64,000 nt of DNA from Micromonospora coerulea (GCF_016598485.1 NZ_JAEMUW010000011.1:154074-218073), one strand, 5' to 3'; shown: positions 44,776 to 52,814, counted from the first letter of the stretch. Notes: generated by a model not told the origin, from the sequence alone. Numbers and translations: made by a program.

Positions 44776-45546
44776 GTGGTGAGCACTTTGGCGATCGACT
44801 GCGGGGGCGGGGGGATCAAGGCGTCCGTCCTGGACGTCGCGGGGACGATGCGGGCCCGTCCGCTGCGGGTGGTCACGCCGTACCCGTTGCCGCCGTCGCT
44901 GTTCGTCGAGACGTTGCTGGACCTGGGGGGCCGGCTGCCGGCGGCGGACCGGGTGACCGTCGGCATGCCCGGGATGATCAGGCACGGCGTGGTGGTGGCG
45001 ACCCCGCACTACGTGACCCGGTCCGGGCCGCGCAGCAAGGTCGATCCGGACCTGGTCGCCGAGTGGTCCGGGTACGACGCGCGCGGCGCCCTCGCGGCGG
45101 CCTTCGGCGTGCCGGCGCTGGTGCTCAACGACGCCGAGGTGCACGGGGCGGGCGTGGTCGCCGGAACCGGCTGCGAGCTGGTGCTGACCCTCGGCACCGG
45201 GCTGGGCAGCGCACTTTTCGACGGCGGGGTGCTCGCCCCGCACCTGGAGCTGTCGCACGCCCCGGTGCGCTGGGGCACCACCTACGACACGTACGTGGGG
45301 GAGCCGGAGCGGCGCCGGCTCGGCGACGCGTTCTGGTCCCGGCGGATCCGGCAGGTGGTCGACGGGCTGCGGCCGGTGTTCCGCTGGGACCGGCTCTACC
45401 TGGGCGGTGGGAACTCCCGGCTGATCCGTCCGGAACAACTGGCCCGGATGGGCGACGACGTCGTGGTCGTCCCGAACACGGCCGGGATCGTCGGCGGTGT
45501 CCGGGCCTGGGACCTCGTCGGCGACCGGTACGACCCAACCCCCTGA
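44776..45546 (+). CDS. ROK-family sugar kinase, polyphosphate glucokinase-like
   Basis: A 256-residue kinase. Phosphate-1 motif LAIDCGGGGIKASVLD and adenosine/phosphate-2 motif LVLTLGTGLGSALFDGG match actinobacterial polyphosphate glucokinases; ALVLNDAEVHGAG holds the catalytic Asp region. The ROK zinc-binding motif is absent, also typical of PPGK. It should phosphorylate glucose using polyphosphate and/or ATP. GTG 44776 and 44779 are both possible starts. Confidence 0.85.
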   Translation: MVSTLAIDCGGGGIKASVLDVAGTMRARPLRVVTPYPLPPSLFVETLLDLGGRLPAADRVTVGMPGMIRHGVVVATPHYVTRSGPRSKVDPDLVAEWSGYDARGALAAAFGVPALVLNDAEVHGAGVVAGTGCELVLTLGTGLGSALFDGGVLAPHLELSHAPVRWGTTYDTYVGEPERRRLGDAFWSRRIRQVVDGLRPVFRWDRLYLGGGNSRLIRPEQLARMGDDVVVVPNTAGIVGGVRAWDLVGDRYDPTP

Positions 45547-45635
45547 CGCAACTTCCGTGACCGGAACACTCGCGGTACGGCGCGTGTTGTGTCAGCGTCG
45601 GAACAAGGGCGGCGCGACACGAGGAGGTGGGTCGA

Positions 45636-46004
45636 ATGGATCTTCTGGCGGACTACCGGCGGGCGACCATGTTCTTCGAAACGGGTGACCCGGCAGGGGC
45701 GGCCCGGCTGCTCGAGCCGATCGTCGAGGCGGAACCCGGCAATTCCTCGGTGCGCCAGCTGCTCGCCCGGGCGTACTTCCAGTCGGCCCAGCTCAACCGG
45801 GCCGAGGAGCACCTGCGCGAGCTGGTCGACCGGGACCCGAGCGACCACTACGCGCACCACGTCCTGGGCCGGACGCTGGAGCGGATGAATCGCTACGCCG
45901 ACGCCCTGCGGCACCTGCGCATCGCGGCGGCCATGTACTCGACCAACACCGACTACACGACGGCGCTGCGCCGGGTGGAGAGCCGGGTCAGCCTCGGCCG
46001 CTGA
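45636..46004 (+). CDS. Tetratricopeptide-repeat protein
   Basis: A 122-residue protein made of three TPR-like helical pairs: YRRATMFFETGDPAGAARLL, LLARAYFQSAQLNRAEEHLR and HHVLGRTLERMNRYADALRH. TPR proteins mediate protein contacts. ATG 45636 is preceded by GAGGAGG at ideal spacing, so it is preferred over GTG 45627. It is followed by a clear terminator. Confidence 0.88.
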   Translation: MDLLADYRRATMFFETGDPAGAARLLEPIVEAEPGNSSVRQLLARAYFQSAQLNRAEEHLRELVDRDPSDHYAHHVLGRTLERMNRYADALRHLRIAAAMYSTNTDYTTALRRVESRVSLGR

Positions 46005-46030
46005 CGGGTCCATCAGCACGAAAACGGACA

Positions 46031-46051
46031 GGGCAGCCCTGGGGGCTGCCC
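46031..46051 (+). terminator. Terminator after the TPR gene
   Basis: GGGCAGCC-CTGGG-GGCTGCCC is a perfect 8-bp stem with a 5-base loop, followed by TTCG, 27 bases after the stop. Confidence 0.8.
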
Positions 46052-46097
46052 TTCGCCGTCTCCGGGCCCGCCCAGCGGCCGGGCCTACGATGGGCTG

Positions 46098-46352
46098 GTG
46101 AAGCTCAAGCTCGATCTCCACGACATCTTCAACAAGGGCCAGGACATCGAACGCGCGCTGCGCGGGATCATGGACGAGGCGGTGGCGAAGAAGGCCACGC
46201 TCGTGGAGATCATCCCGGGCAAGGGTTCCGGCCAGCTCAAGAAGCGGGTGCTGCGCTTCCTGGACCAGAAGGACGTCAAGCAGCTCTACCACCGCGTGGA
46301 GAAGGACTCGAAGAACTTCGGCCGCCTCTTCGTCCACTTCCGCTGGAAATAG
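46098..46352 (+). CDS. Small Smr (MutS-related) domain protein, integration target
   Basis: An 84-residue Smr domain: LKLDLHDIFNKGQDIERALR, LVEIIPGKGSGQLKKRVLRF, and the C-terminal GRLFVHFRWK. The DLH and PGKG(S)GxL motifs are diagnostic for the Smr nuclease-like fold. GTG 46098 is the likely start. The last codons (CAC TTC CGC TGG AAA TAG) form the left att core of the integrated element. A copy encoding the same HFRWK-stop with synonymous changes occurs at 56525, so integration preserved the reading frame. Confidence 0.9.
   Translation: MKLKLDLHDIFNKGQDIERALRGIMDEAVAKKATLVEIIPGKGSGQLKKRVLRFLDQKDVKQLYHRVEKDSKNFGRLFVHFRWK
46335..46348 (+). other. attL core repeat in the 3' end of smr
   Basis: CACTTCCGCTGGAA, identical to 56525-56538. 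It encodes the last residues of the Smr protein. The next bases (ATAG here, GTAA at the right copy) keep a stop codon in the same place. Confidence 0.85.
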
Positions 46353-46395
46353 CGCCACCGGATGTGAAACCCGCCGTGAGCTGCGGCACCGTAGA

Positions 46396-47490
46396 TCACT
46401 TCCCGTCGCTGGGGCGCGCCTGGGGCACATGGCCCGTGAGTACGTCGTCGATCGCCTGCCTCGTCCGGTCCTCGTCATCGGGCCAAAGGTGACTGTACGT
46501 ATTCAGCGTCTCGGCGGCGTTGCCGTGCCCGAGCCGCGCTGACACCACCTTGACCGACAGGCTCGCCCGGATCAACGCCGAGGCGTAGAAGTGCCGCAGA
46601 TCGTGGAACGTCGCACCCTCCACGCCGGCCGCCTTCACCGCCGGCCGCCAGATCGACTCGTTGAACCGCGACCGGTGCAGTGGCTGATCATCCTTCGTGC
46701 GGAACAGCCACTGTCCATCCTTGGTGGCATCGAGATGCGGCGCCAGGGCCGCGAGCACGACCTGGCCGGCGGGCACCGTCCGGTACGACGGCTTGTTCTT
46801 CAGCGCGCACTCCTCAACCGTGCCGTCCGGTCCCGGCTGGACCTGCCGGTCAATCTTGATCGTCCGGGCCTCCCGGTCGACGTCCTCGGGCCGCAGCCCG
46901 AACACCTCACCCTGCCGCGGGCCGGCACCCGCCGCCACGATCCCGGTCGCGGCGTACGCCGGCGGCAGCGCGGCGAGGATGGCCTCGACCTGCTCGACGG
47001 TCAGCGGCACCACCTGGCGCTGCGGCAGCTCAGGCAGCGCGATCCGGTCGACCGGCGTCCGCACGATCAGCCGGTCGCGCACTGCGGCGGCGAAGATGGC
47101 GCGCACTGTCGAGAACACCGGCCGGACCGAGCTGGGCGCGAGCTGAAGCCCGGTCACCCACGCTTGCATCTCGCTGGGCCGGATGGCAGCCAGCGGCCGA
47201 TCGCCCAACGCCGGGTAGGCGTGCTTCGTGAGCTGCGAGCGCGTCCGCACCGCCGTGTTGTGCCGGTGAGGCTGCGCCAGCCGCCAGGCCTCGGCGTACG
47301 CCCGGAACGTCTGCCGGCCCGCCTTCGGGTCGATGTACTCGCCCGTGTTCAGCTTGTGCTCGACCTCGGCGCGGAACCGGTCGGCATCTACCTTCCGCGT
47401 GAACGACCTCTTGCGCTGCTTGCCGGCCTCGTCCCGCCAGCGGACCAGCCAGGGCCGCGGCCGGTCCTCCCGCTTCTCAACGCTCGCCAT
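46396..47490 (-). CDS. int: Tyrosine recombinase integrase of the AICE
   Basis: A site-specific recombinase of 364 residues. The N-terminal arm-binding/AP2-like part is basic (WLVRWRDEAGKQRKRSFTRK), followed by a SAM-like core-binding domain (about 60-150). Catalytic residues: R192 (GAGPRQGEVFGL), K233 (KNKPSYRTVP), H296 and R299 (FHDLRHFYASAL), H322 (ARLGHGN) and nucleophile Y332 (TLNTYSHLW), so it is intact. ATG 47490 overlaps the XRE gene by 14 bases. Its 3' end is 47 bases from the attL core, and GGGGCACA-type motifs lie inside its 3' coding end. Confidence 0.93.
   Translation of the reverse strand: MASVEKREDRPRPWLVRWRDEAGKQRKRSFTRKVDADRFRAEVEHKLNTGEYIDPKAGRQTFRAYAEAWRLAQPHRHNTAVRTRSQLTKHAYPALGDRPLAAIRPSEMQAWVTGLQLAPSSVRPVFSTVRAIFAAAVRDRLIVRTPVDRIALPELPQRQVVPLTVEQVEAILAALPPAYAATGIVAAGAGPRQGEVFGLRPEDVDREARTIKIDRQVQPGPDGTVEECALKNKPSYRTVPAGQVVLAALAPHLDATKDGQWLFRTKDDQPLHRSRFNESIWRPAVKAAGVEGATFHDLRHFYASALIRASLSVKVVSARLGHGNAAETLNTYSHLWPDDEDRTRQAIDDVLTGHVPQARPSDGK
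46411..46429. promoter_or_regulatory. Putative integrase arm-type site pair, left end
   Basis: GGGGCGCG (46411-46418) and GGGGCACA (46422-46429) are direct repeats spaced 11 bases, about 62 bases from the attL core. The same spacing and core recur at 56402-56420 near attR and at 63880-63898. Confidence 0.5.
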
Positions 47491-47914
47491 CCTGGCCCCT
47501 CGCGCGCTTGAGCGCGTCGTAGATGAAGCCGAAATCGTTGCCCGCGACCTTGCTGAAATACGTGTCGACGTCCTGGTCGCCCAGGGGCTTGCGGCCCCGG
47601 ATCCACTCCCGGACATCGTCCGCCGACGCCACGACACCCGAGACGACGCCGTGCGGCGGGGCACCCAGGTCGGTCGACGTCATCAGGTTCACCGGGGCGA
47701 CGTCGAGCACGTACGCCAGGGCGAAGACCTCTTCAAGGCTGACCGTTGCACGGCGCCCGTTCTCGAACTTCGCCACGACGGACCGGTCCCATGGGATGCC
47801 GACGCGCGTCATGGCTTCGGCCAGCGTTTGCGCTGACCAGCCTCGTGATTTCCGGAGTTCCTTGATCCGCTCGGCGACTACACGATGCGGGTTCCACGGT
47901 TCTAGTTGGGCCAC
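47477..47914 (-). CDS. XRE-family helix-turn-helix regulator of the element
   Basis: A 145-residue protein. The N-terminal HTH (about 15-75) reads IKELRKSRGWSAQTLAEAMT, VVAKFENGRRATVSLEEVF and LAYVLDVAPVNLM. The C-terminal half (REWIRGRKPLGDQDVDTYFS) is of unknown function. It is co-transcribed with integrase (14-base overlap) and divergent from excisionase, so it probably sets the integrase/excision switch. Confidence 0.9.
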   Translation of the reverse strand: MAQLEPWNPHRVVAERIKELRKSRGWSAQTLAEAMTRVGIPWDRSVVAKFENGRRATVSLEEVFALAYVLDVAPVNLMTSTDLGAPPHGVVSGVVASADDVREWIRGRKPLGDQDVDTYFSKVAGNDFGFIYDALKRARGQDGER

Positions 47915-47917
47915 AGA

Positions 47918-47964
47918 CGCACACTACGTGCGCCCTTGACTTCACGCAATAACTCGCGTAGACC
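47918..47964. promoter_or_regulatory. XRE/excisionase divergent promoter with palindrome
   Basis: CGCAC-ACTAC-GTGCG (47918-47932) is a perfect inverted repeat just upstream of the XRE start. Forward TTGACT (47936-47941) and TAGACC (47959-47964) are spaced 17 bases and could drive the excisionase operon. A second imperfect repeat ACGC...GCGT lies between them. Confidence 0.5.
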
Positions 47965-48001
47965 TGTCGTCAGCGACCAGACTGAGCGATAGGAGCCCAA
48001 G

Positions 48002-48193
48002 GTGAGCGAGGAACGCCGCAAGCTGGCTACGGCCGAAGAGGTGAGCGAATTCCTCGGGGTGCCCGTGACGACCCTTCACCAGTGGCGGTGGAAGGGGTCC
48101 GGCCCCCGAGCGTCCAAGGTCGGCCGCCACCTGCGTTACCGGTGGGCCGACGTGGAGAAGTGGCTCGACGCGCAGGCGAAGGTGGCGGCGTGA
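48002..48193 (+). CDS. xis: Excisionase-like helix-turn-helix protein
   Basis: A 63-residue MerR-type winged helix: LATAEEVSEFLGVPVTTLHQ, WRWKGSGPRASKVGRHLRYR, WADVEKWLDAQ. This is the classic AICE/phage excisionase form with the AEVSEFLGVPVTTL helix-turn-helix. GTG 48002 follows AGGAG. It is first of the forward replication operon; the stop TGA shares an A with the next ATG. Confidence 0.9.
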   Translation: MSEERRKLATAEEVSEFLGVPVTTLHQWRWKGSGPRASKVGRHLRYRWADVEKWLDAQAKVAA

Positions 48194-48627
48194 TGGCGAC
48201 CGTCAAGCAGCGATTCCTGTCCAAGGTCGCACCGCCGAACGAGCAAGGCTGCATGCTCTGGCTCGCCGCCCGCCAGGGCGACGGCTACGGCCACTTCAAG
48301 GTCGCTGGCCGCATGGTGAGGGCTCACAGGTTCGGCTACGAGATGTGGGTCGGACCGATCCCCAACGGTCTTCACCTCGACCACCTGTGCCGAGTGCGCA
48401 GCTGCGTGGCGCCAGGCCACCTGGAGCCGGTGACGAACCGCGAAAACATCCTGCGTGGCGAAGCGCCGACCGCTCGCCAGTCGCGCCAGACCCACTGCCG
48501 CAATGGCCACCCACTCGCCGGAGACAACCTAGTCCGGTCGGCAGCTGCCCGCGGGCAGCGAGTCTGCCGGACGTGTCGGTTGGCCTGGCGGCGTGAGCGG
48601 CGGACCAGCCTGAAGAGAGTCGCCTGA
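48193..48627 (+). CDS. HNH endonuclease (phage-type)
   Basis: A 144-residue protein. An N-terminal recognition part (YGHFKVAGRMVRAHRFGYEM) leads to the HNH core LHLDHLCRVRSCVAPGHLEP followed by VTNRENILRG, with H-N-H ligands. Downstream, CRNGHPL and CRTCRLAWRRERR form a second zinc-ribbon-like module. Such HNH genes are common in actinophages and AICEs, acting in DNA nicking or homing. The start overlaps the excisionase stop. Confidence 0.88.
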   Translation: MATVKQRFLSKVAPPNEQGCMLWLAARQGDGYGHFKVAGRMVRAHRFGYEMWVGPIPNGLHLDHLCRVRSCVAPGHLEPVTNRENILRGEAPTARQSRQTHCRNGHPLAGDNLVRSAAARGQRVCRTCRLAWRRERRTSLKRVA

Positions 48628-48628
48628 G

Positions 48629-48940
48629 ATGACCCAGACACACAGCCGCCCCGCGGGCAACGGGGCGGCGGCAGAGCAGGTCGAGCAGACCACCAGCAGC
48701 GTAACTGAGCTGTCCGACCTTCCGCACGCCCGCGCCTACGCCGGCCCGCCGTGCCGCGGTCGTCGACTGTGGCTCGTCGTGGTGCTCACCTGCCCGCGCT
48801 GCGGCACCGCCCACGCCCACCGCGTCGGCGAGACATCCCGCCTGTTCAGCCACCGCGTCGACAAGGCGTGCCCGGTCACCGGCCTGTGGTACCGGCTCGG
48901 CCCGGTGCAGCGCCGCAAGCAAGCTAGGAGCCGAGGGTGA
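48629..48940 (+). CDS. Hypothetical AICE protein with a zinc-finger-like motif
   Basis: A 103-residue protein. The middle has LVVVLTCPRCGTAHAHRVG, with one CxxC that may pair with C in DKACPVTGLWY as a zinc site. No named family recognised. It lies between HNH and rep with a one-base gap before and a 4-base overlap after, so it is part of the replication operon. Confidence 0.72.
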   Translation: MTQTHSRPAGNGAAAEQVEQTTSSVTELSDLPHARAYAGPPCRGRRLWLVVVLTCPRCGTAHAHRVGETSRLFSHRVDKACPVTGLWYRLGPVQRRKQARSRG

Positions 48941-50946
48941 CCCCTGCCATCGACCGTGTCATCGACGCGCTGCGCGACGCTACCGGCCTGGTCCGCCAGT
49001 CCGGCGGCCAGTGGCAGGCCCGCTGCCCGGCGCATGAGGACCGGAACCCGAGCCTGTCGGTCCGGCCCATTGAGGGCAGCGTGCTGGTGCACTGCCACGC
49101 CGGGTGCCAGCTGGTCGACGTGCTCGCCGCGCTCAACATGACCCCGCGCGACCTGTACGACGAGCCACGCGGCAACGAGCTGGCCCGCTACCAGTACACC
49201 GACGCGACCGGCCAGCCGACGCGGACCGTGCACCGGCTCGACGGCAAGCAGTTCAAGCAGTCCGGCGACAAGAAGCAGTGCCAGCTGTACCGCCTGCCCA
49301 GGGTGATGGAGGCGGCCACGTTCGGCCGCACGGTCTACCTGGTCGAGGGTGAGAAGGACGTGCACGCCGTCGAGTCGCTGGGCGAGGTCGCCACGACCGC
49401 GCCGCAGGGTGCCGACAACTTCGCCAAGGTCGACGTGTCCCCGCTCAAGGGTGCCCGCGTCGTCGCGGTGGTCGACCGGGACGCCGCCGGCGAGAAGTGG
49501 GCCGCCGCCGTCCGGGCCCGGCTCGACGGGTACGCCGCCGAGCTCCACCTGGTCGAGGCCGCCGCGGGCAAGGACGCCGCCGACCACATCGCCGCCGGGC
49601 ACCCGCTCGACGCCCTGGTGCCCGTCGAGGCCAAGCCCACCGGCCGGCGCCTGGTGCTCACCGCCGCAGCGGACATCGAGCCCGAGCCGGTCGTGTGGGC
49701 GTGGCAGCACGAAGACGACTTCACCGGCGGCAGCGGACGCATCCCGCTCGGGTCGCTGTCCGTCGCCGCCGGCCGGGAAGGCACCGGGAAGAGCAGCTTC
49801 GGCATCTGGCTGGCCGCGATGATCACGCGCGGCACGCTGCCCGGCTCGCTGTACGGCCAGCCGCACGCGGTCATCTACGCCGCCGTTGAGGACTCCTGGA
49901 AATACACCCTGGTGCCGCGGCTCATCGCCGCCGGCGCCGACCTCACCAAGGTCTTCCGGGTCGAGGTCGTCGAGGACGAGCAGGACGGCACCACGCTGTC
50001 CCTGCCCGTCGACAACGCGCTCCTCGAACGGGAGATGCGCCGCGTGGGTGCCGCGCTGCTGGTGCTCGACCCGCTCATGTCGACCATCGGGGCCGGCATC
50101 GACACCCACCGGGAACGTGACGTGCGGGTCGCGCTCGACCCGCTGGCCCGGCTCGCCGACCGCGCTCGCTGCGTGGTGCTCGGCATCGCCCACTTCAACA
50201 AGGGCGGCGGCACCGACCCGTCGTCGCTCATCACCGGGTCGGGCGCGTTCAAGAACGTCCCCCGGTCGGTGTTCGGCTTCGCCGCCGACCCCGAGGGCGA
50301 CCGGGTGATGACCCAGACGAAGAACAGCCTTGGTCGGCTCGACCTGCCGTCGCTGTCCTACCAGATCGAGGGCGTCGAGATCCCGACCCGGCTCGGGCCG
50401 GCGCACGTCGGCCGGCTCGTGTGGCTCGGTGAGTCCGACCGGTCGGTGACCGACATCCTCAGCGACCGCGGGGACGCCGAGGACCAGGAGGACCGCCAGG
50501 ACGCCGCCGAGTGGCTCCGCAGCTACCTCGCCGACCAGGGCGGCGAGGCGTCCGCCGTGGACGTGTTCAAGGCCGGCGACAAGGACGGGTTCCGCAAGGA
50601 CGCGCTCAAGCGAGCCAAGCGGAAGGCGGGCGTGATCTCCGAGAAGGGCGGCATGGACGCCGGGTGGATGTGGCGACTCAAGCCCACCGAAGAGCGCGAA
50701 GGGAGCGAAGGGAGCAAGGGAGCAGACGGTAAGGACGGCGCTCCCTTCGTGCTCCCTTCGGAGCCCGACACCACGAAGGGAGCACCGAAGAGCGCACCGC
50801 CTAGGGAACTGCGCTCTTCGCTCCCTTCGCTCCCTTCGCTCCCTTCGGAGCCGAGCACCCCGCACTCCTGGTGGGTGGGCAGCAACCGGCCCGAGCACCC
50901 CGACTGCCTCGCCTGCCGAGCGATGCGGCCCGGAGGGGCGGCGTGA
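48937..50946 (+). CDS. rep: AICE replication protein: zinc-binding primase-like, TOPRIM and RecA-like ATPase domains
   Basis: A 669-residue protein. Residues about 25-60 form a CHC2-like zinc finger (ARCPAHEDRNPSLSV, LVHCHAGCQ). TOPRIM motifs VYLVEGEKDVHAVESLG and AVVDRDAAGEKWAAAVRARL (about 140-200) follow. A RepA/DnaB-like ATPase (about 250-480) has Walker A AAGREGTGKSSFGIW and Walker B ALLVLDPL. The C-terminal tail is low-complexity Ser/Pro/Glu/Lys encoded by 9-base repeats. It probably unwinds and primes the element during transfer or excision. GTG start overlaps the previous stop. Confidence 0.88.
   Translation: MTPAIDRVIDALRDATGLVRQSGGQWQARCPAHEDRNPSLSVRPIEGSVLVHCHAGCQLVDVLAALNMTPRDLYDEPRGNELARYQYTDATGQPTRTVHRLDGKQFKQSGDKKQCQLYRLPRVMEAATFGRTVYLVEGEKDVHAVESLGEVATTAPQGADNFAKVDVSPLKGARVVAVVDRDAAGEKWAAAVRARLDGYAAELHLVEAAAGKDAADHIAAGHPLDALVPVEAKPTGRRLVLTAAADIEPEPVVWAWQHEDDFTGGSGRIPLGSLSVAAGREGTGKSSFGIWLAAMITRGTLPGSLYGQPHAVIYAAVEDSWKYTLVPRLIAAGADLTKVFRVEVVEDEQDGTTLSLPVDNALLEREMRRVGAALLVLDPLMSTIGAGIDTHRERDVRVALDPLARLADRARCVVLGIAHFNKGGGTDPSSLITGSGAFKNVPRSVFGFAADPEGDRVMTQTKNSLGRLDLPSLSYQIEGVEIPTRLGPAHVGRLVWLGESDRSVTDILSDRGDAEDQEDRQDAAEWLRSYLADQGGEASAVDVFKAGDKDGFRKDALKRAKRKAGVISEKGGMDAGWMWRLKPTEEREGSEGSKGADGKDGAPFVLPSEPDTTKGAPKSAPPRELRSSLPSLPSLPSEPSTPHSWWVGSNRPEHPDCLACRAMRPGGAA
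50698..50846. repeat. Iteron-like GAAGGGAGC / GCTCCCTTC array in rep
   Basis: Eight exact copies of the 9-mer GAAGGGAGC lie in 149 bases: forward at 50698, 50707 and 50775; reverse at 50740, 50751, 50820, 50829 and 50838. An imperfect copy is at 50715. Forward and reverse groups can pair as hairpins. The array encodes the odd Ser-Leu-Pro/Glu-Gly-Ser tail of Rep, so DNA function may constrain the protein. It may be the replication origin. Confidence 0.7.
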
Positions 50947-51083
50947 CCAGCAACAGCCCGCTGAGAGCCACGGAGACGGCCGAACAGGACCGCCCGAGGG
51001 GTACGGGCACCACCCACCGACGCACCAAGCCCCGCACGAGACGCGGCACGAGCCGCGGCCGGGGACGACACGAAAGGCAAGCC

Positions 51084-51287
51084 ATGACCGACGACGACCG
51101 CGCGGAACGCGAGTACGCCCGCAAGCTGTTCGGCCACGACGAACCCAACCAGGAGCCGACCGACCCGCCCAGGAGCAACTACGTGCCCAGCGAGGGCAGC
51201 AGCCCAAGCACCCACCCGACCGGCGACGAAGCGACCCGCCAATGGGTCCGCGAGCTGTTCGACTACTCCGGAGTGCCGGGGTGGTGA
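51084..51287 (+). CDS. Small AICE protein of unknown function
   Basis: A 67-residue acidic protein (MTDDDRAEREYARKLFGHDE, ATRQWVRELFDYSGVPGW). The two RKLF/RELF segments look like short repeated helices. ATG 51084 follows GAAAGGC. A longer version starting at GTG 50943, overlapping the rep stop by 4 bases, would add an Arg-rich extension of 47 residues; I consider that less likely but possible. Confidence 0.62.
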   Translation: MTDDDRAEREYARKLFGHDEPNQEPTDPPRSNYVPSEGSSPSTHPTGDEATRQWVRELFDYSGVPGW

Positions 51288-51550
51288 CCGCCGCCCCGTT
51301 CGACGCCGACCGCCGCGCCGCTGCCGTCGACCTGATCCGCGCACTGTGCGTGGCCGCCGGCAGCGAAGACGCCGTGCTCGACGTGATCGAGCGCCACGCC
51401 CGGACGGTCGGACACGACGAAGCGACGCGGACCGTCGCCGCCGCACTCATCGTCACGTACGGCACCTGCATGACGTCCCCGGTGGCCCTCGACACCCGGA
51501 CACCGACCCCCATCACGATCCCCAACAACGAAGGAGCACCCACACCATGA
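51284..51550 (+). CDS. Small AICE protein of unknown function
   Basis: An 88-residue protein, mostly helical in the first 60 residues (RRAAAVDLIRALCVAAGSED, VLDVIERHARTVGHDEATRT) with a Thr/Pro tail. GTG 51284 overlaps the preceding stop by 4 bases and its stop overlaps the next ATG, so it is translationally coupled. No family recognised. Confidence 0.68.
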   Translation: MTAAPFDADRRAAAVDLIRALCVAAGSEDAVLDVIERHARTVGHDEATRTVAAALIVTYGTCMTSPVALDTRTPTPITIPNNEGAPTP

Positions 51551-52320
51551 GCGCACTCATGAACACCAACGCCGCGCTGACCATGACCCGGCAGCACTTC
51601 CGCAACCTCGGACTCACCCTGCCCGCAGCCCTCACCGGCGACTTCGCCGACCTCGATAAGGCAGCCAGCCGCGGCGCGCAGCCCGTCCGCCGCAGCGCCC
51701 TCGCCGCCGCCGTCCTCGACGCCCTCATCGCCGACAAAGACCCGGCCACCGACGCGACCGTCCTCACCGAGCTGGCCCGCCAGCAGCTCGCCGAGCGTCC
51801 CAACATCCTCGGAGACGAGATCGAACAGCGGCGCCGGGCCATCCTCACCACCCACGCCCCCACCATCCTCGACGCCCTCACCCCGGTCATTGCCGAGGCG
51901 GACAAGGCGCTGACCACCGCCCGGGAGCAGATCGGCGACCAGCTCGACCTGGCCGACGGTGCCGTGGCCCAGCTGCGGCCCGCGCAGATGCCGGCATGGG
52001 GCGCCGCCCGCGAGCACGCCGCCCGCGTTGAGCTGGTCGCCCAGTGCTGGGGGATAGTCGCCCAGTTCGGCAGGCTGGCCAGCATCCCCCACGACAAGAA
52101 GCCGCTCATCCTCGCCGACCTCACCGCCGAGCAGCTCGGCGAGCTGGGCCACCGGCCCAAGGCTGAGGCCGTGATCGCCGCCGGGCACCGGCTCGCCCTC
52201 GCCAGCCCCGAGGAGTTCGCCGCCCGCTGCCAGCGCGTCGACGAGCAGCGCCAGGAGGCCGCCGCCAAGTTCGAGGCCGCACGCAACGCCGCGCTCACGG
52301 GACGGCGCGCGGTCGCCTGA
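51547..52320 (+). CDS. AICE hypothetical protein, helical
   Basis: A 257-residue, Ala-rich, helix-rich soluble protein (LAAAVLDALIADKDPATDAT, HAPTILDALTPVIAEADKAL). No recognised domain and no membrane segment. It belongs to the replication operon (ATGA overlap). Typical AICEs carry such an unnamed protein beside rep. ATG 51547. Confidence 0.75.
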   Translation: MSALMNTNAALTMTRQHFRNLGLTLPAALTGDFADLDKAASRGAQPVRRSALAAAVLDALIADKDPATDATVLTELARQQLAERPNILGDEIEQRRRAILTTHAPTILDALTPVIAEADKALTTAREQIGDQLDLADGAVAQLRPAQMPAWGAAREHAARVELVAQCWGIVAQFGRLASIPHDKKPLILADLTAEQLGELGHRPKAEAVIAAGHRLALASPEEFAARCQRVDEQRQEAAAKFEAARNAALTGRRAVA

Positions 52321-52322
52321 CG

Positions 52323-52381
52323 ACCCCCTGGGGGCGGTCCCCGCGGGCCGCCCCCAAGCTGCACTTCCCCTGCTTAGTGCC
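52323..52381. repeat. Left copy of the direct repeat flanking the second HNH gene
   Basis: A 59-base stretch beginning ACCCCCTGGGG and ending CCCCTGCTTAGTGCC. A second copy at 52703-52761 begins and ends with the same blocks (ACCCCCTGGGG and CACCTGCTTAGAGCC) at about 65 percent overall identity. Confidence 0.6.
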
Positions 52382-52418
52382 TTGCACACAAAGCGCCCCA
52401 CGCCACAGGGAGATCGGA

Positions 52419-52757
52419 ATGACCACCCCACGCCGTGACTCGGGTGCCCGGAAGAGGCACCGCCAGAACCTCGCGCACCACAAGCCGGAATGCCACCTGT
52501 GCGGGAAGCCGATCGACTTCGACCTGCCGCACACGGACCCGATGAGCTTCGAGGTGGACCACATCGTGCCGATCAGCGCGGGCGGCAGCAGCCACAGCAG
52601 CAACGTCGCTGCCAGCCACAAGGCGTGCAACAGAGCCAAGGGCGACCGCACCGAGGACATGTCGACCTTGCGCCGCTCGGGCAGCCTGGCGCGACGTCCC
52701 TCACCCCCTGGGGCACTGCCCCGCATGGGGGGCCCGTCCCGCACTACACCTGCTTAG
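52419..52757 (+). CDS. HNH endonuclease (McrA/phage type), repeat-flanked
   Basis: A 112-residue nuclease. CHLCGKPIDFDLPHTDPMSF starts the zinc knuckle; the active core is FEVDHIVPISAGGSSHSSNV then AASHKACNRAKGDR, with the His-Asn-His metal ligands. GGGAG precedes ATG 52419. Its 3' end is encoded inside the right-hand copy of the flanking direct repeat, so the C-terminal peptide (SPPGALPRMGGPSRTTPA) may be read-through of the repeat. Could act as a homing or transfer nuclease. Confidence 0.87.
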   Translation: MTTPRRDSGARKRHRQNLAHHKPECHLCGKPIDFDLPHTDPMSFEVDHIVPISAGGSSHSSNVAASHKACNRAKGDRTEDMSTLRRSGSLARRPSPPGALPRMGGPSRTTPA

Positions 52758-52761
52758 AGCC
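52703..52761. repeat. Right copy of the direct repeat flanking the second HNH gene
   Basis: Copy of 52323-52381; shares ACCCCCTGGGG at the left and CTGCTTAG(A/T)GCC at the right. It overlaps the HNH gene 3' end. Confidence 0.6.
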
Positions 52762-52814
52762 GCCTCTCCCCACATTTTTCCCAAACGGGGGTCCCGTACG
52801 CCGCTGAGACGCAG

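Noticed and set aside
50698..50846. CRISPR-like array
   Set aside because: Repeats are 9 bases, occur in both orientations, lack unique spacers of constant length and are inside a coding sequence; iterons fit better.
48736..52431. Very long reverse-strand frame across the AICE replication genes
   Set aside because: Runs antisense to five coupled genes with recognised domains; no start signal or motif of its own.
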